Part shown: piece by piece, positions 30,996-40,840 of the stretch
Layout of the letters: the number at the start of each line of letters is the position of its first letter
Numbering within the stretch: the stretch's first letter is position 1
Source: UBA9647 sp049522195
GTDB taxonomy: Bacteria; Bacteroidota; Ignavibacteria; UBA10030
Length of the DNA stretch: 64,000 nt
Assembly (NCBI GenBank): GCA_049522195.1
Contig: JBEKOB010000003.1
Location: 1-64,000 of the forward strand
Direction: 5' to 3'
Notes under the pieces: generated by a model
What the model was told of the DNA's origin: nothing
Databases searched by the model: none
The model's input: the letters and a program-made list of their open reading frames with translations, nothing else
Made by a program: the position numbers and the translations under genes

Positions 30996-33900
30996 ATGAT
31001 CGACTCGGAAAAAGGCGCAGTGCTCCCGATGTGGCCGGTGTACGGCTATGGATTTTTCGCGGCGACTGCAATAGCCATCGGTTTTTTCTGCGCACCGCTT
31101 GTCTCAAACGTCTGGCAGGTACTCTTACCCACTCTCACCGTGCTGAGCATCCCGGGAGTGGCACTCGTTCGCGCGTGGCAACGCGGAGTCAGAGAATCAT
31201 TCGGCGGGTTGCGTGGAGCGGGTCAGAACCAGGCATCATTCTTCGATCAATATGATTCTCTTACCGGAAACTCGAATGACATCATTCTCCTGGTTGCCGA
31301 AGACGGGACGATTGTAAAAGCCAACGACCGGGCGGCGACTGCCTACGGCTACGAGCGAAATGAACTTGAACGGCTGAACATTCGTTCGATACGGGCGCCA
31401 CAAACGCTGAACGACCTTGGACTCCGGATGCAACAGGTGATGGAAAGAGGGGGGCTCGTCTTTGAGACCGAGCATCGTCGCAAAGGGGGGGAGAGTTTTC
31501 CAGTAGAAGCGAGTTCCCGAATTCTCGAGGTCGATGGGAAGAAATATTTTCAGTCGACTATTCGGGATATTACAGAACGGAAAAAAGCGGAACACCGGCT
31601 CACGAGACTCAACGAGTGTTTCCTGAAATTCGGCGCAGACCCCCTTCAGAACATCAATGCACTTGTGGGGCTGTGTGGAGAACTGCTTGGGGCGACCACA
31701 GCCCTTTACAACAGGCTCGAAGGTGGATTCCTGTGTTCGATTGGCCAATGGAATACGCCGGACAAGTATGAGCCAAAGGACAAAGCGGAGGGGCATCTCT
31801 GCTACGAGCTGATACGTGGTGGTCAAGATTCCATGATGGTCGTTAGGGATCTGCCGGCGACCGGCTATTTTACGACCGATCCCAATGTGAGAGAGTATGG
31901 CCTGAGGACGTATGTAGGGAAACCCGTTCGGTTTGGCGATCAGAGCATCGGAGCGTTGTGCGCTGTCTTCACGCACGATTTTGTACCGCGCCCAAACGAT
32001 GAACGACTCATAAGCATCATCGCAGCCGCTATCGGCGTTGAAGAAAACAGAAGACACAAGGAGGAGGAACTTCGGGAAAGCGAAGAACGGTACAGGCGTC
32101 TGGTCGATCTTTCTCCCGACGCAATCGCCGTCCACGTCGATGGACGGTTCGTCTTTGTCAACCAGTCCGGCCTGCGCTTAATCGGGGCTCAGGAAATGAG
32201 CGAATTGGTCGGGAAACCGATTCTCGACATTGTTCACCCCGATTACAAAGAACTCGTCGAGGTCAGAGCTCTGGCGCAGCGGGGTCATCCATCGGAACAG
32301 CCTTTCGTCGAAGAAAAGTTTGTGCGATTCGATGGATCTGTTGTTGACGTAGAGGTCGCAACGATCCCTATTGCCTACGGAGGCGAGCCCGCGACACTTG
32401 TTGTCGCGAGAGGGTTGGAAGACAGGAAGCGGGCCGAAGAGGAACTCCTCAAACTTCGAAAGGCGGTCCAATCGTCCGGCGAGATTATTTTCACAACAAA
32501 TGCCGACGGGATCATCACGTATATCAATCCGGAATTCACAAGGATATACGGGTTCACAGCTGAAGAAATTGTCGGCAAGGTAACGCCAAGAGTGCTGAAG
32601 AGCGGCATTATCGATCAGACGAATTATGATCTGTTCTGGGGCGAGCTGCTGCAGAAGAGAGTCTTTAAAGGTGAACTGACGAACAGGACAAAAGATGGCC
32701 GATTGATCACGGTCGAGGGATCCGCCAGCCCGATCCTTGGTGATAAGGGGGCGATCCTTGGATACCTTGCCGTGCAGAGAGACATCACCGAGCGAAAACA
32801 GGTTGAGGATGCTCTTCGGAAATCGGAGGCGAGCTACCGAGGGCTCTTTAACAGCGTCGTCGATGCCATCTACATTCAGGATAAGGATGGCCGGTTCTTG
32901 GACGTAAACCAGGGAGCCGTCGAAATGTATGGCTATCCCAGAGAGTTCTTTATCGGGCGGGCACCTGTTGATCTGGCTGCACCTGGAGTCAACGATCTTG
33001 ACAAGACCCTCGAGGCGTTAAGAAAAACGTTCGCAGGTGAGCCTCAGCAGTTTGAGTGGTGGGGCAAACGGAAAAACGGGGAGGTGTTTCCAAAGGAAAT
33101 GCGTCTGAATCGGAGTGAGTACTTTGGCCAGGAAGTGGTCGTCGCACTTGGACAGGACATTACGAATAGGAAGCGCGCAGAAGAGGATGTGCGACGATCA
33201 GAGATACGCTTCCGTCGGGTGTGGGAGAGCTCCATGGACGGAATGCGCATCCTGGACAAGGATGGGTCGATCGTAATGGTGAATGAAGCGTTTTGCAGGC
33301 TCATGGGAAAGCCGGAGTCCCAACTTATCGGGAAACCTTATACGACCATCTATGAATCATTGTCGGTTGAGCAGGACGTGGCGGATTTAAAGGTGTTTCA
33401 GGACAGATTTGCCACGCGATCGTTTGAACGGCACCAGGAGGTTGAACTCCCGCTCGAAGGGGGTAAGCGGATACTCGTAGAACTCTCAAACTCACTATTG
33501 GAGATACCCGGTGAACCGCCGCTCCTGCTGAGCATTTTCCGCGACATGACTGAACGGCGGGCAGCCGAACAAAAATTGCGTGAGAGCGAAGAGAAATTCC
33601 GGTCAGTTGCGGAACAGTCTCCCAACATGATCTATATCAACAAGGGAGGGAACGTAGTCTACGTCAATCAGCGGTGTGTGGACATGATGGGTTACACAAA
33701 AGAGGAGTTCTATGCCCCGGAGTTTAATTTCATCAACCTGATTGCTCCTGAATACGCACCTCTCGTACTCGAGAACTTCTCGAAACATAAGGCGGGAGGG
33801 GAAATCCCGACGTATGAGTACGTGTTGTTCACGAAAGACCGGAAGCGCATAGTCGGCCTGCACACTACCCGGGTCATGAACTTCGAAGGGGGGCCGGCGA

Positions 33901-35453
33901 TTCTCGGCATCGTTACCGATGTAACGGAACATCGTCACACGGAAGAGGAACTTCGAAAACTGCATCGGGCTGTTGAGCAGAGTCCGTCCTCGATTGTTAT
34001 CACCGACGCAAAAGGGACTATCGAATACGTCAATCCGAAATTCACTGAGGTGACGGGCTATACATTCGAGGAGGCGAAGGGACAGAACCCGCGCATCCTC
34101 AAGTCGGGGCAGACCACTGCCGAAGAGTATACAAAACTGTGGGAGACGATCCTTTCCGGAAAAGAATGGCGAGGGGAGTTCTACAACAGGAAGAAGAACG
34201 GTGAGCAGTTCTGCGAGTTGGCATCAATATCACCGGTCAGGGATTCATCGGGAACCATAACACACTTCCTTGCAGTTAAAGAAGACATAACCCAGCGCAA
34301 GCTGCTTGAGCAACAACTGTTCCATGCCCGGAAGATGGAAAGCCTTGGGACGCTGGCAAGCGGGATTGCACACGATTTCAATAATATCCTGGGAATCATC
34401 CTCGGGTATGCGAGTATGCTCAAAGAGAAATACCTTGGTCCCGAGAAGTCGGCCATCTATCTTGACTCCATCGTCAAGGCCGCTGACCGGGGTGCAGGCC
34501 TTGTTCGTCAGATCCTGACGTTTGCCCGCAAGAGTGATTTCAAGCTGGAGCTTGTGGATGTGAACTCAATCATTGGAGAGCTCACCACGATGCTAGGGGA
34601 GACGTTCCCGAAGACGATTTCGCTGTCATTGCAGCTGGAGAAGGCGCTGCCGCCACTGCCTGTTGATCGGACCCAGGTTCATCAGGCGCTGCTGAACCTC
34701 TGTGTGAACGCACGGGACGCGATGGCTGATCATGGATCGATCAGTATTGCGACCAGGCTTGTACAGGGAAAGTCGCTTTCAGCCCGTTTCGCTATTGCGA
34801 CCAACGAGAATTACGTTGAGATCAGCGTTTCTGATACCGGCAGCGGGATCGACGAAACGACAAAGGCGCGGATCTTTGAGCCGTTTTTCACCACGAAAGA
34901 GATCGGGAAAGGTACCGGATTGGGACTCTCCGTCGTTTTTGGTGTGGTGGAGGCTCATCAGGGATTTGTAGATGTCGACTCTGAATTGGGACGCGGTTCG
35001 ACGTTTCGAGTGTACCTCCCGCTTCCTCAGGGATCCGTCATTGCAGGTGAAGAGGGGAGTGCTGGCGGACAGGATGTACGGGGCGGGTCGGAGACTGTCC
35101 TCGTCGTTGAAGATGAAGAGCTCATGTTAGGATTCGTCGTCACCGTTCTCGAGCGGAAGGGGTATCGAGCTCTGGTTGCCCATGATGGCGAAGAAGCTGT
35201 AGAATTATACGCGACGAAGAAAAATACCATCGACCTGGTGCTCTCTGATTTTGGTTTGCCAAAGCTCGATGGCTGGGAGGCGTGCCTGCGTATGAAGGAG
35301 TTGAATCCTGCTGTCAAGGTCGTGCTTGCCAGCGGCTATCTTGACCCACGATCGAAGTCGGAGATACTGAAGGGGGGAATAGCAGGATTCATCGGAAAGC
35401 CGTATAGTCCGTATGAGATTCTTAGAGCCATCAGGGTCGCGCTTGACTCTTGA
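30996..35453 (+). CDS. Hybrid histidine kinase with seven PAS domains, GAF and receiver
   Basis: A 1485-residue sensor. Two hydrophobic helices lie at about 17-38 and 41-60. PAS1 covers 78-200, GAF about 205-345, PAS2 362-475, PAS3 485-605, PAS4 610-731, PAS5 735-861, PAS6 865-985 and PAS7 990-1108; most end in the DITERK-type PAC motif. The H-box is GIAHDFNNILG near 1123, the ATPase domain runs to about 1342 (SDTGSGIDE, GKGTGLGLSVVFG), and a receiver domain fills 1365-1485 (VVEDEE, SDFGLPKLDG, SGY, GKPY). There is no periplasmic sensor domain between the helices. No transcription regulator gene is adjacent, so its output is open. Confidence 0.92.
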   Translation: MIDSEKGAVLPMWPVYGYGFFAATAIAIGFFCAPLVSNVWQVLLPTLTVLSIPGVALVRAWQRGVRESFGGLRGAGQNQASFFDQYDSLTGNSNDIILLVAEDGTIVKANDRAATAYGYERNELERLNIRSIRAPQTLNDLGLRMQQVMERGGLVFETEHRRKGGESFPVEASSRILEVDGKKYFQSTIRDITERKKAEHRLTRLNECFLKFGADPLQNINALVGLCGELLGATTALYNRLEGGFLCSIGQWNTPDKYEPKDKAEGHLCYELIRGGQDSMMVVRDLPATGYFTTDPNVREYGLRTYVGKPVRFGDQSIGALCAVFTHDFVPRPNDERLISIIAAAIGVEENRRHKEEELRESEERYRRLVDLSPDAIAVHVDGRFVFVNQSGLRLIGAQEMSELVGKPILDIVHPDYKELVEVRALAQRGHPSEQPFVEEKFVRFDGSVVDVEVATIPIAYGGEPATLVVARGLEDRKRAEEELLKLRKAVQSSGEIIFTTNADGIITYINPEFTRIYGFTAEEIVGKVTPRVLKSGIIDQTNYDLFWGELLQKRVFKGELTNRTKDGRLITVEGSASPILGDKGAILGYLAVQRDITERKQVEDALRKSEASYRGLFNSVVDAIYIQDKDGRFLDVNQGAVEMYGYPREFFIGRAPVDLAAPGVNDLDKTLEALRKTFAGEPQQFEWWGKRKNGEVFPKEMRLNRSEYFGQEVVVALGQDITNRKRAEEDVRRSEIRFRRVWESSMDGMRILDKDGSIVMVNEAFCRLMGKPESQLIGKPYTTIYESLSVEQDVADLKVFQDRFATRSFERHQEVELPLEGGKRILVELSNSLLEIPGEPPLLLSIFRDMTERRAAEQKLRESEEKFRSVAEQSPNMIYINKGGNVVYVNQRCVDMMGYTKEEFYAPEFNFINLIAPEYAPLVLENFSKHKAGGEIPTYEYVLFTKDRKRIVGLHTTRVMNFEGGPAILGIVTDVTEHRHTEEELRKLHRAVEQSPSSIVITDAKGTIEYVNPKFTEVTGYTFEEAKGQNPRILKSGQTTAEEYTKLWETILSGKEWRGEFYNRKKNGEQFCELASISPVRDSSGTITHFLAVKEDITQRKLLEQQLFHARKMESLGTLASGIAHDFNNILGIILGYASMLKEKYLGPEKSAIYLDSIVKAADRGAGLVRQILTFARKSDFKLELVDVNSIIGELTTMLGETFPKTISLSLQLEKALPPLPVDRTQVHQALLNLCVNARDAMADHGSISIATRLVQGKSLSARFAIATNENYVEISVSDTGSGIDETTKARIFEPFFTTKEIGKGTGLGLSVVFGVVEAHQGFVDVDSELGRGSTFRVYLPLPQGSVIAGEEGSAGGQDVRGGSETVLVVEDEELMLGFVVTVLERKGYRALVAHDGEEAVELYATKKNTIDLVLSDFGLPKLDGWEACLRMKELNPAVKVVLASGYLDPRSKSEILKGGIAGFIGKPYSPYEILRAIRVALDS

Positions 35454-35560
35454 GAGACCAGATGGCGACCTGTGGAAAGGGAGCTCCGCAGGCAATTCGA
35501 TAAAACGATATGTACTTTCAGAATGAACACTGCAATCTGTCCAGGAGAGAGGAGCTCAAC

Positions 35561-36967
35561 GTGGGAAAGAACGAAGAAATGACCAACAGCTTTTTGAACA
35601 TTGATATTGATCTTCTGAAGCGATTCGACAGGCCAGGCCCGAGGTATACAAGCTATCCGACCGCGCCGATATTCTCCGCAGAGTACAACGAGAAACGGTT
35701 CGAGGCTGACCTCATCAGGAACAACGATGGGAACAAAGCCCCTCTTTCGCTCTATCTTCATATTCCCTTCTGCGATACGCTTTGCTACTTCTGTGGCTGC
35801 AATATGCTGGTCACACGCAACCGTGATTACATACAACAATACATGGTGACGTTGAAGCAGGAAATCGATCGTGTCTCATCCTACATCAACAAGCAAAGAA
35901 AAGTGACGCAGGTTGCCTGGGGGGGTGGCACGCCGTCCTATCTTACGCCCGATCAGATCGATGATCTCTGTGAATTCCTCCATTCCAAATTCAACTTTGC
36001 TCCTGATGCCGAGATTAGTGTTGAGATTGATCCTCGCGATCTGACGCTTGAACACATGAAAGCGTTCCGGCGCGGAGGTGTCAATCGCGTCTCCCTCGGT
36101 GTGCAGGATTTTAATGAGCAGGTGCAGAACGCTGTCAATCGCATACAGCCCGAGCGTATCACCGTCGACGCGATCGAATGGTCGAAAACACTGGGCATCG
36201 ACAGCGTGAACATCGATCTGATCTACGGGCTGCCGTTTCAAACGCTTCAGAGCTTTCAGAACACACTCGAGAAGGTTGTTCAGCTCTCGCCAAACCGGAT
36301 TGCAGTGTTCAATTTCGCTTACGTTCCCTGGATGAAGCCGCATCAAAAGCTGATCCATCAGGAAGATCTTCCGTCGCCCGAGCTGAAGCTGCAGCTGCTC
36401 AAGGCAACGATCGAAACGCTGACGAAGGCGGGATACGAGTACATCGGAATGGACCACTTCGCCAAACCGGACGATGAACTGGCTGTCGCGCGAAGAGAGA
36501 AAACGCTCCACAGGAATTTCCAGGGATATTCCACAAGGGCCGGGGCAGATCTGTTCGGCTTCGGGATGTCTGCAATCTCACATTTCGGCGATGTGTACGC
36601 GCAGAATGGGAAGACCGTTCCCCAGTATGCCGAGGCGGTGACCAGAAGCAGATTTGCGACTCACGTCGGCTACAAGATGACTCGGGATGACATCATTCGA
36701 AAGTATGTCATCATGCGGTTGATGTGCGATCTGGAGGTAGTCAAGGCCGACGTGGAAGAGTGGTTCGACGTCTCTTTCGATGAGTACTTTGACCAATCGC
36801 TGATTCAGTTGCATGAATTCATCCAGCTTGGACTTGTCCGCAATACGCTTGAAAAGGTCATCATCGAAGGAACCGGACGGTTGCTGCTGAGAAACATTGC
36901 GATGTGCTTCGACGCTTACATCAAACTTGTGTCAAAGGAGAAACCGATTTTTTCAAGGACGGTTTGA
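35561..36967 (+). CDS. hemN: Oxygen-independent coproporphyrinogen III dehydrogenase HemN
   Basis: A 468-residue radical-SAM enzyme of haem synthesis. It has RPGPRYTSYPTAP at the start, the cluster motif PFCDTLCYFCGC (C-x3-C-x2-C plus the extra Cys typical of true HemN), WGGGTPSYLT, and RVSLGVQDFNEQVQ-AVNRIQ. The length matches E. coli HemN (457). I start at GTG 35561 because GAGAGGAG precedes it; an upstream ATG at 35510 adds an unconserved 17 residues and lacks a good site. It lets the cell make haem without oxygen, in keeping with the cytochromes in this window. Confidence 0.93.
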   Translation: MGKNEEMTNSFLNIDIDLLKRFDRPGPRYTSYPTAPIFSAEYNEKRFEADLIRNNDGNKAPLSLYLHIPFCDTLCYFCGCNMLVTRNRDYIQQYMVTLKQEIDRVSSYINKQRKVTQVAWGGGTPSYLTPDQIDDLCEFLHSKFNFAPDAEISVEIDPRDLTLEHMKAFRRGGVNRVSLGVQDFNEQVQNAVNRIQPERITVDAIEWSKTLGIDSVNIDLIYGLPFQTLQSFQNTLEKVVQLSPNRIAVFNFAYVPWMKPHQKLIHQEDLPSPELKLQLLKATIETLTKAGYEYIGMDHFAKPDDELAVARREKTLHRNFQGYSTRAGADLFGFGMSAISHFGDVYAQNGKTVPQYAEAVTRSRFATHVGYKMTRDDIIRKYVIMRLMCDLEVVKADVEEWFDVSFDEYFDQSLIQLHEFIQLGLVRNTLEKVIIEGTGRLLLRNIAMCFDAYIKLVSKEKPIFSRTV

Positions 36968-37366
36968 CGGTCGTCTTCCTTTCGGATCGGTGATTCGTTC
37001 GAGAGGAAAAATGTGAAGGCTCGTGAACGGAATTTGTTAATTTCTTTTCATTCTTGTCTTAGAAGGCTATAACGTATTGATTTATAAGCGTTTACTGCCG
37101 ACACGTTTATTTCAAAGATTGGAACATTCTCCGATAGAGTCGTGTTAAGAAATACGAGCCCGCTCTTCGTTCCTACCTTGGGCGGGTTTCATAACAACCT
37201 CCCTGGCCCCGACGCTCACGGTGCGCGTCGGGGTTTTTATTTCTTGTTGACACTCTTCCAACCCAACAAGTTCTCCCGTTCATCTCATCGGATTAGCGCA
37301 GTACGTCGACGTTGGATGGAGTATTCCCTGACCCGAGTCCGTGGATACGACGAAACGTGAATTTGA
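36968..37366. other. Intergenic region after hemN
   Basis: 399 bases with no supported gene. AT-rich from about 37020 to 37100. It contains the terminator at 37207-37238 and otherwise nothing I can name. Confidence 0.5.
37207..37238 (+). terminator. Rho-independent terminator downstream of hemN
   Basis: CCCCGACGC, 9-base loop, GCGTCGGGG, then five T. Strong stem with a proper T-run in the plus direction, but 240 bases after the hemN stop, so it might instead end a short transcript that starts in the gap. Confidence 0.8.
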
Positions 37367-38005
37367 CTACGGCGTGACCGATGTGGTGAGATGTTGCTTC
37401 GCGAACGAGAGAAGGGATCGAATCTCCGGCGTAGAGAGGTGTCTGTGTTCTCCGGGTCTGAGGCCAGAAAGAGTAAGCGGACCGATTGAAATCCTGATGA
37501 GCCGGAGCGTAGGATGGCCGATTGCGGCGGTCATCTTGCGTACCTGTCTGTTCCGCCCCTCAGTGAGAGTCAGCTGGAGCCAGGCGGTCGGAACGTTTTT
37601 CCTGACTCGGATCGGAAGATCGCGGGGAGGCACTGCAGGATCTCCGGAGAGGAGCTCCACGGTAGCCCGCCTCGTTTTGCGGCCTTCGATAAGCACGCCG
37701 TCTCTCAGTCGCTGGAGCGCGTCCTCGGTCGGGATGCGCTCGACCTGAACGAGATACGTGCGTTCGTGGCCGTATCGAGGTTCCAGAAGAAGATGTTTGG
37801 TCTGGCCATCGTTCGTAAGGAGGAGGAGCCCTTCGCTGTCCGTATCTAGCCGGCCGACAGGATAGACGTCACTGAGAAAAGGGCCGAAATCCTTGAGAGT
37901 TCTGCGCCCCGGCTCACCAGTGAACTGGCACAGAACCCCGTACGGCTTGTAGAAAAGGAAATAGGTGTGCTTCTTTGGGGACAGTTCTTTTGACATCCCG
38001 GCCAT
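37367..38005 (-). CDS. RluE/RsuA-family rRNA pseudouridine synthase
   Basis: A 212-residue protein. The opening FLFYKPYGVLCQF and the catalytic GRLDTDSEGLLLLTNDG (Asp is the nucleophile) and EGRNRQVRKMTAAIGHPTLRLIR are diagnostic of the RsuA/RluB/E/F family. There is no N-terminal S4 domain, as in RluE, which modifies U2457 of 23S rRNA in E. coli. It is transcribed in the same direction as clpC but is separated from it by a terminator. Confidence 0.88.
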   Translation of the reverse strand: MAGMSKELSPKKHTYFLFYKPYGVLCQFTGEPGRRTLKDFGPFLSDVYPVGRLDTDSEGLLLLTNDGQTKHLLLEPRYGHERTYLVQVERIPTEDALQRLRDGVLIEGRKTRRATVELLSGDPAVPPRDLPIRVRKNVPTAWLQLTLTEGRNRQVRKMTAAIGHPTLRLIRISIGPLTLSGLRPGEHRHLSTPEIRSLLSFAKQHLTTSVTP

Positions 38006-38016
38006 TCTGTGACCTC

Positions 38017-38050
38017 AAAAAAAATCCCCCGGCATGACAACCGGGGGATT
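38017..38050 (-). terminator. Rho-independent terminator downstream of clpC
   Basis: On the minus strand: ATCCCCCGG, 8-base loop, CCGGGGGAT and eight T. It begins 26 bases after the clpC stop and ends just before the pseudouridine synthase start. Confidence 0.92.
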
Positions 38051-38075
38051 ATGAAGAATTGAACCTCACCATCGA

Positions 38076-40577
38076 CTAGGACGCGTCTGCTACCTCTTCA
38101 TCCTGCTCCTTCAATTCATCGCCCCCTTTGTCTTTGCTTGAATCCACGAATTTCAGCTCTTCGGTCTTCTTGTTGAATTTGACCTTGATTTTGCTCCCAT
38201 TGACGAACGATCCCTTGAGGATTTCCTCCGCGAGCGGATCCTCTACGTACTTCTGGATCGCTCTGCGAAGCGGACGTGCGCCGAACGCGGGATCGAAGCC
38301 CTTGTCGGAGAGAAACTCCTTCGCCGGCTTTGTCAGTTCAATCGTGATGCCCATGCTTTCCATGCGCTTGAGGAGATCCTGAGAGGCGATGTCGATGATC
38401 TGCATGATGTGCTGCCGCTCGAGGCTGTGGAACACGATCGAATCGTCGACCCTGTTCAGGAATTCCGGATTGAAGACCCGCTTAAGGGCGTCCTCAATGT
38501 GTCCCTTCATCGCACTGTATTTATCTGCTTCCGTTTTCGTTCCAAATCCCATTGCACCGGTCGCTTTGATGTCCCGCGTCCCGATGTTCGATGTCATAAT
38601 AAGAATGGTATTCTTGAAGTCCACCCGGCGGCCGAGGCTGTCGGTGAGAATGCCGTCATCGAGAACCTGAAGAAGAATGTTGAATACATCCGGATGCGCT
38701 TTCTCGATTTCATCCAGCAACACGACGGAATAGGGTTTCCGCCTGACTTTCTCAGTCAACTGTCCGCCCTCCTCGTAGCCGACATACCCCGGAGGCGCCC
38801 CGACGAGTCGGGAAACGGAGAATTTCTCCATGTACTCGCTCATATCGATGCGGATGAGGGCTTCCTCGGAATCGAAGAGGTAACGTGCAAGCGCCTTCGC
38901 CATCTCGGTTTTTCCCACGCCTGTCGGACCTAGAAAGATGAATGACCCGATGGGGCGTTTGGGATCCTTGAGCCCGGCCCGCGTGCGGCGAATTGCTTTC
39001 GTCAACTTGTTGATTGCCTCGTCCTGTCCGACGATGACCGCTTTGAGGGCGTCCTCCATCTTGAGGAGCTTTTCGGATTCGCTCTGGGCCACCCGGTTGA
39101 CGGGGATACTCGTCATCATCGAAACGACTTCCGCACAATTCTCATCGCTCACATCGTACACCACATCCTGAGCTTTGAGCTCCCATTCACGCTTTGCGAT
39201 CTCGAGGTCGCTGAAGAGCTTCTTTTCGAGATCACGGAGGCGTGCTGCTTCCTCAAAATTCTGGTTCTTGACCACCTGGTTCTTCGCCTGCTTGATCTTC
39301 TCGATCTCTTCTTCGAGCTGGAGAATCTCCTTCGGAACCACGATATTCGCCAAATGAACACGGGACCCGGCTTCATCCATCACGTCGATTGCCTTGTCGG
39401 GAAGGTAGCGGTCCGTGATGTACCGGTCGCTGAGACGTACCGCCGCTTCAATTGCCTTGTCGGAATACCTGACGCCGTGATGCTGCTCGTATTTTTGCTT
39501 AATATTCATAAGAATCTGAATGGTCTCGTCGACTGACGTCGGATCGACCATGATCTTCTGGAAACGGCGATCAAGGGCACCGTCTTTTTCGATGTATTGC
39601 CGGTACTCGTCTAGCGTTGTAGCCCCTATGCACTGGAGCTCGCCACGGGCCAGAGCGGGCTTAAACATGTTGGAAGCATCGAGCGATCCACTTGCACCGC
39701 CGGCTCCGACGATTGTGTGAAGCTCATCGATGAACAGGATGACGTCTTTCGCCTTTTCCAGCTCGTTCATGACCGCTTTCATTCGCTCTTCGAACTGCCC
39801 CCGATACTTCGTGCCGGCGACCAGGGCGGCGAGATCGAGCGTGACGACCCGCTTGTCGTGGAGGACTCTGGAGACCTTTTTCTGTGTTATGCGAAGCGCC
39901 AACCCTTCTGCAATCGCAGATTTCCCCACTCCCGGCTCTCCAATCAGGACTGGATTGTTTTTCTTGCGGCGGCTGAGAACCTGAGCCACTCGCTCAATTT
40001 CCTTTTCCCGACCCACGACGGGATCGAGCTTGTCTTCGAGAGCCAGTTTTGTCAGATCCCGGCCGAAGTTGTCGAGGACCGGTGTTTTCGACTTTTCCTG
40101 CTTCTTTTCCGCCGCGTGGGGTGCAGGGGGTGAAGATGGCTTTCCTGAGATGATGTTATCGAGCTCGTTGCGGACAACGTCGTAATGCACATTAAACTGG
40201 TGCAGGATCTGCGCCGCAATATTGTCGTCATCCCGCAAAAGGGAGAGCAGGAGGTGTTCGGTCCCGATTACATCTGACTTATATAGTTTTGCTTCCAGAT
40301 ATGTGATCTTGAGAACCTTTTCGGCCTGTTTGGTCAAAGGAATATTGCCGATTGTCAAAGTACCACCGGAGGTTCGAACGGTGTCCTCAATCGCTTTTTT
40401 CAGCTTATAGAGATCTACACCGAGATTTCGGAGGATTTTGACGGCGATCCCTTCACCTTCCCGGATAATACCGAGGAGAAGGTGCTCCGTCCCGATATAA
40501 TCATGGCCTAAACGAAGCGCTTCTTCCCGGCTCAGCCGGATAACATCCTGGACACGGTTGGAGAAATTACCTTCCAT
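38076..40577 (-). CDS. clpC: ClpC-type AAA+ protease chaperone
   Basis: An 833-residue Hsp100 unfoldase that feeds ClpP. The N-domain has two Clp repeats (FSNRVQDVIRLSREEALRLGHDYIGTEHLLLGI; VIGTEHLLLSLLRD). AAA1 has GEPGVGKSA. A middle domain carries the UVR-like NQNFEEAARLRDLEKKL that marks ClpC rather than ClpA or ClpB. AAA2 has GPTGVGKTEMAKALARYLF. The tail is acidic. I start at ATG 40577, which has GAGGTGG eight bases upstream; GTG 40589 is an alternative. No clpP or mcsB gene is nearby and no CIRCE element was found upstream. Confidence 0.94.
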   Translation of the reverse strand: MEGNFSNRVQDVIRLSREEALRLGHDYIGTEHLLLGIIREGEGIAVKILRNLGVDLYKLKKAIEDTVRTSGGTLTIGNIPLTKQAEKVLKITYLEAKLYKSDVIGTEHLLLSLLRDDDNIAAQILHQFNVHYDVVRNELDNIISGKPSSPPAPHAAEKKQEKSKTPVLDNFGRDLTKLALEDKLDPVVGREKEIERVAQVLSRRKKNNPVLIGEPGVGKSAIAEGLALRITQKKVSRVLHDKRVVTLDLAALVAGTKYRGQFEERMKAVMNELEKAKDVILFIDELHTIVGAGGASGSLDASNMFKPALARGELQCIGATTLDEYRQYIEKDGALDRRFQKIMVDPTSVDETIQILMNIKQKYEQHHGVRYSDKAIEAAVRLSDRYITDRYLPDKAIDVMDEAGSRVHLANIVVPKEILQLEEEIEKIKQAKNQVVKNQNFEEAARLRDLEKKLFSDLEIAKREWELKAQDVVYDVSDENCAEVVSMMTSIPVNRVAQSESEKLLKMEDALKAVIVGQDEAINKLTKAIRRTRAGLKDPKRPIGSFIFLGPTGVGKTEMAKALARYLFDSEEALIRIDMSEYMEKFSVSRLVGAPPGYVGYEEGGQLTEKVRRKPYSVVLLDEIEKAHPDVFNILLQVLDDGILTDSLGRRVDFKNTILIMTSNIGTRDIKATGAMGFGTKTEADKYSAMKGHIEDALKRVFNPEFLNRVDDSIVFHSLERQHIMQIIDIASQDLLKRMESMGITIELTKPAKEFLSDKGFDPAFGARPLRRAIQKYVEDPLAEEILKGSFVNGSKIKVKFNKKTEELKFVDSSKDKGGDELKEQDEEVADAS

Positions 40578-40840
40578 TGAAACTTCCACCTCAATTAAGT
40601 TGAACTGTCATGGTGCCTCATACGTCTAACAACGCAAAGGCTCCCTCATGAGTTTCCCAGACAAATATAACTAATTTAGAAAGTGCAGTCAAGGCAGGCA
40701 ATTTGAGTGATGGATTTCGATTCTTCTTTAAGTCATATCTGCAATTCTTTAGGGCATGTTCCAAACTTTTCTTTGACTTTATAAGCGAAAAAGCTTAAAT
40801 TTTTTATTACGTCATATTAGCGTTTGCAAAAGAGGGTTTG

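Noticed and set aside
40590..40840. Looked for a CIRCE or other heat-shock operator between clpC and uppS
   Set aside because: No TTAGCACTC-N9-GAGTGCTAA or convincing variant is present on either strand; the 250 bases are AT-rich at the uppS side and otherwise featureless.
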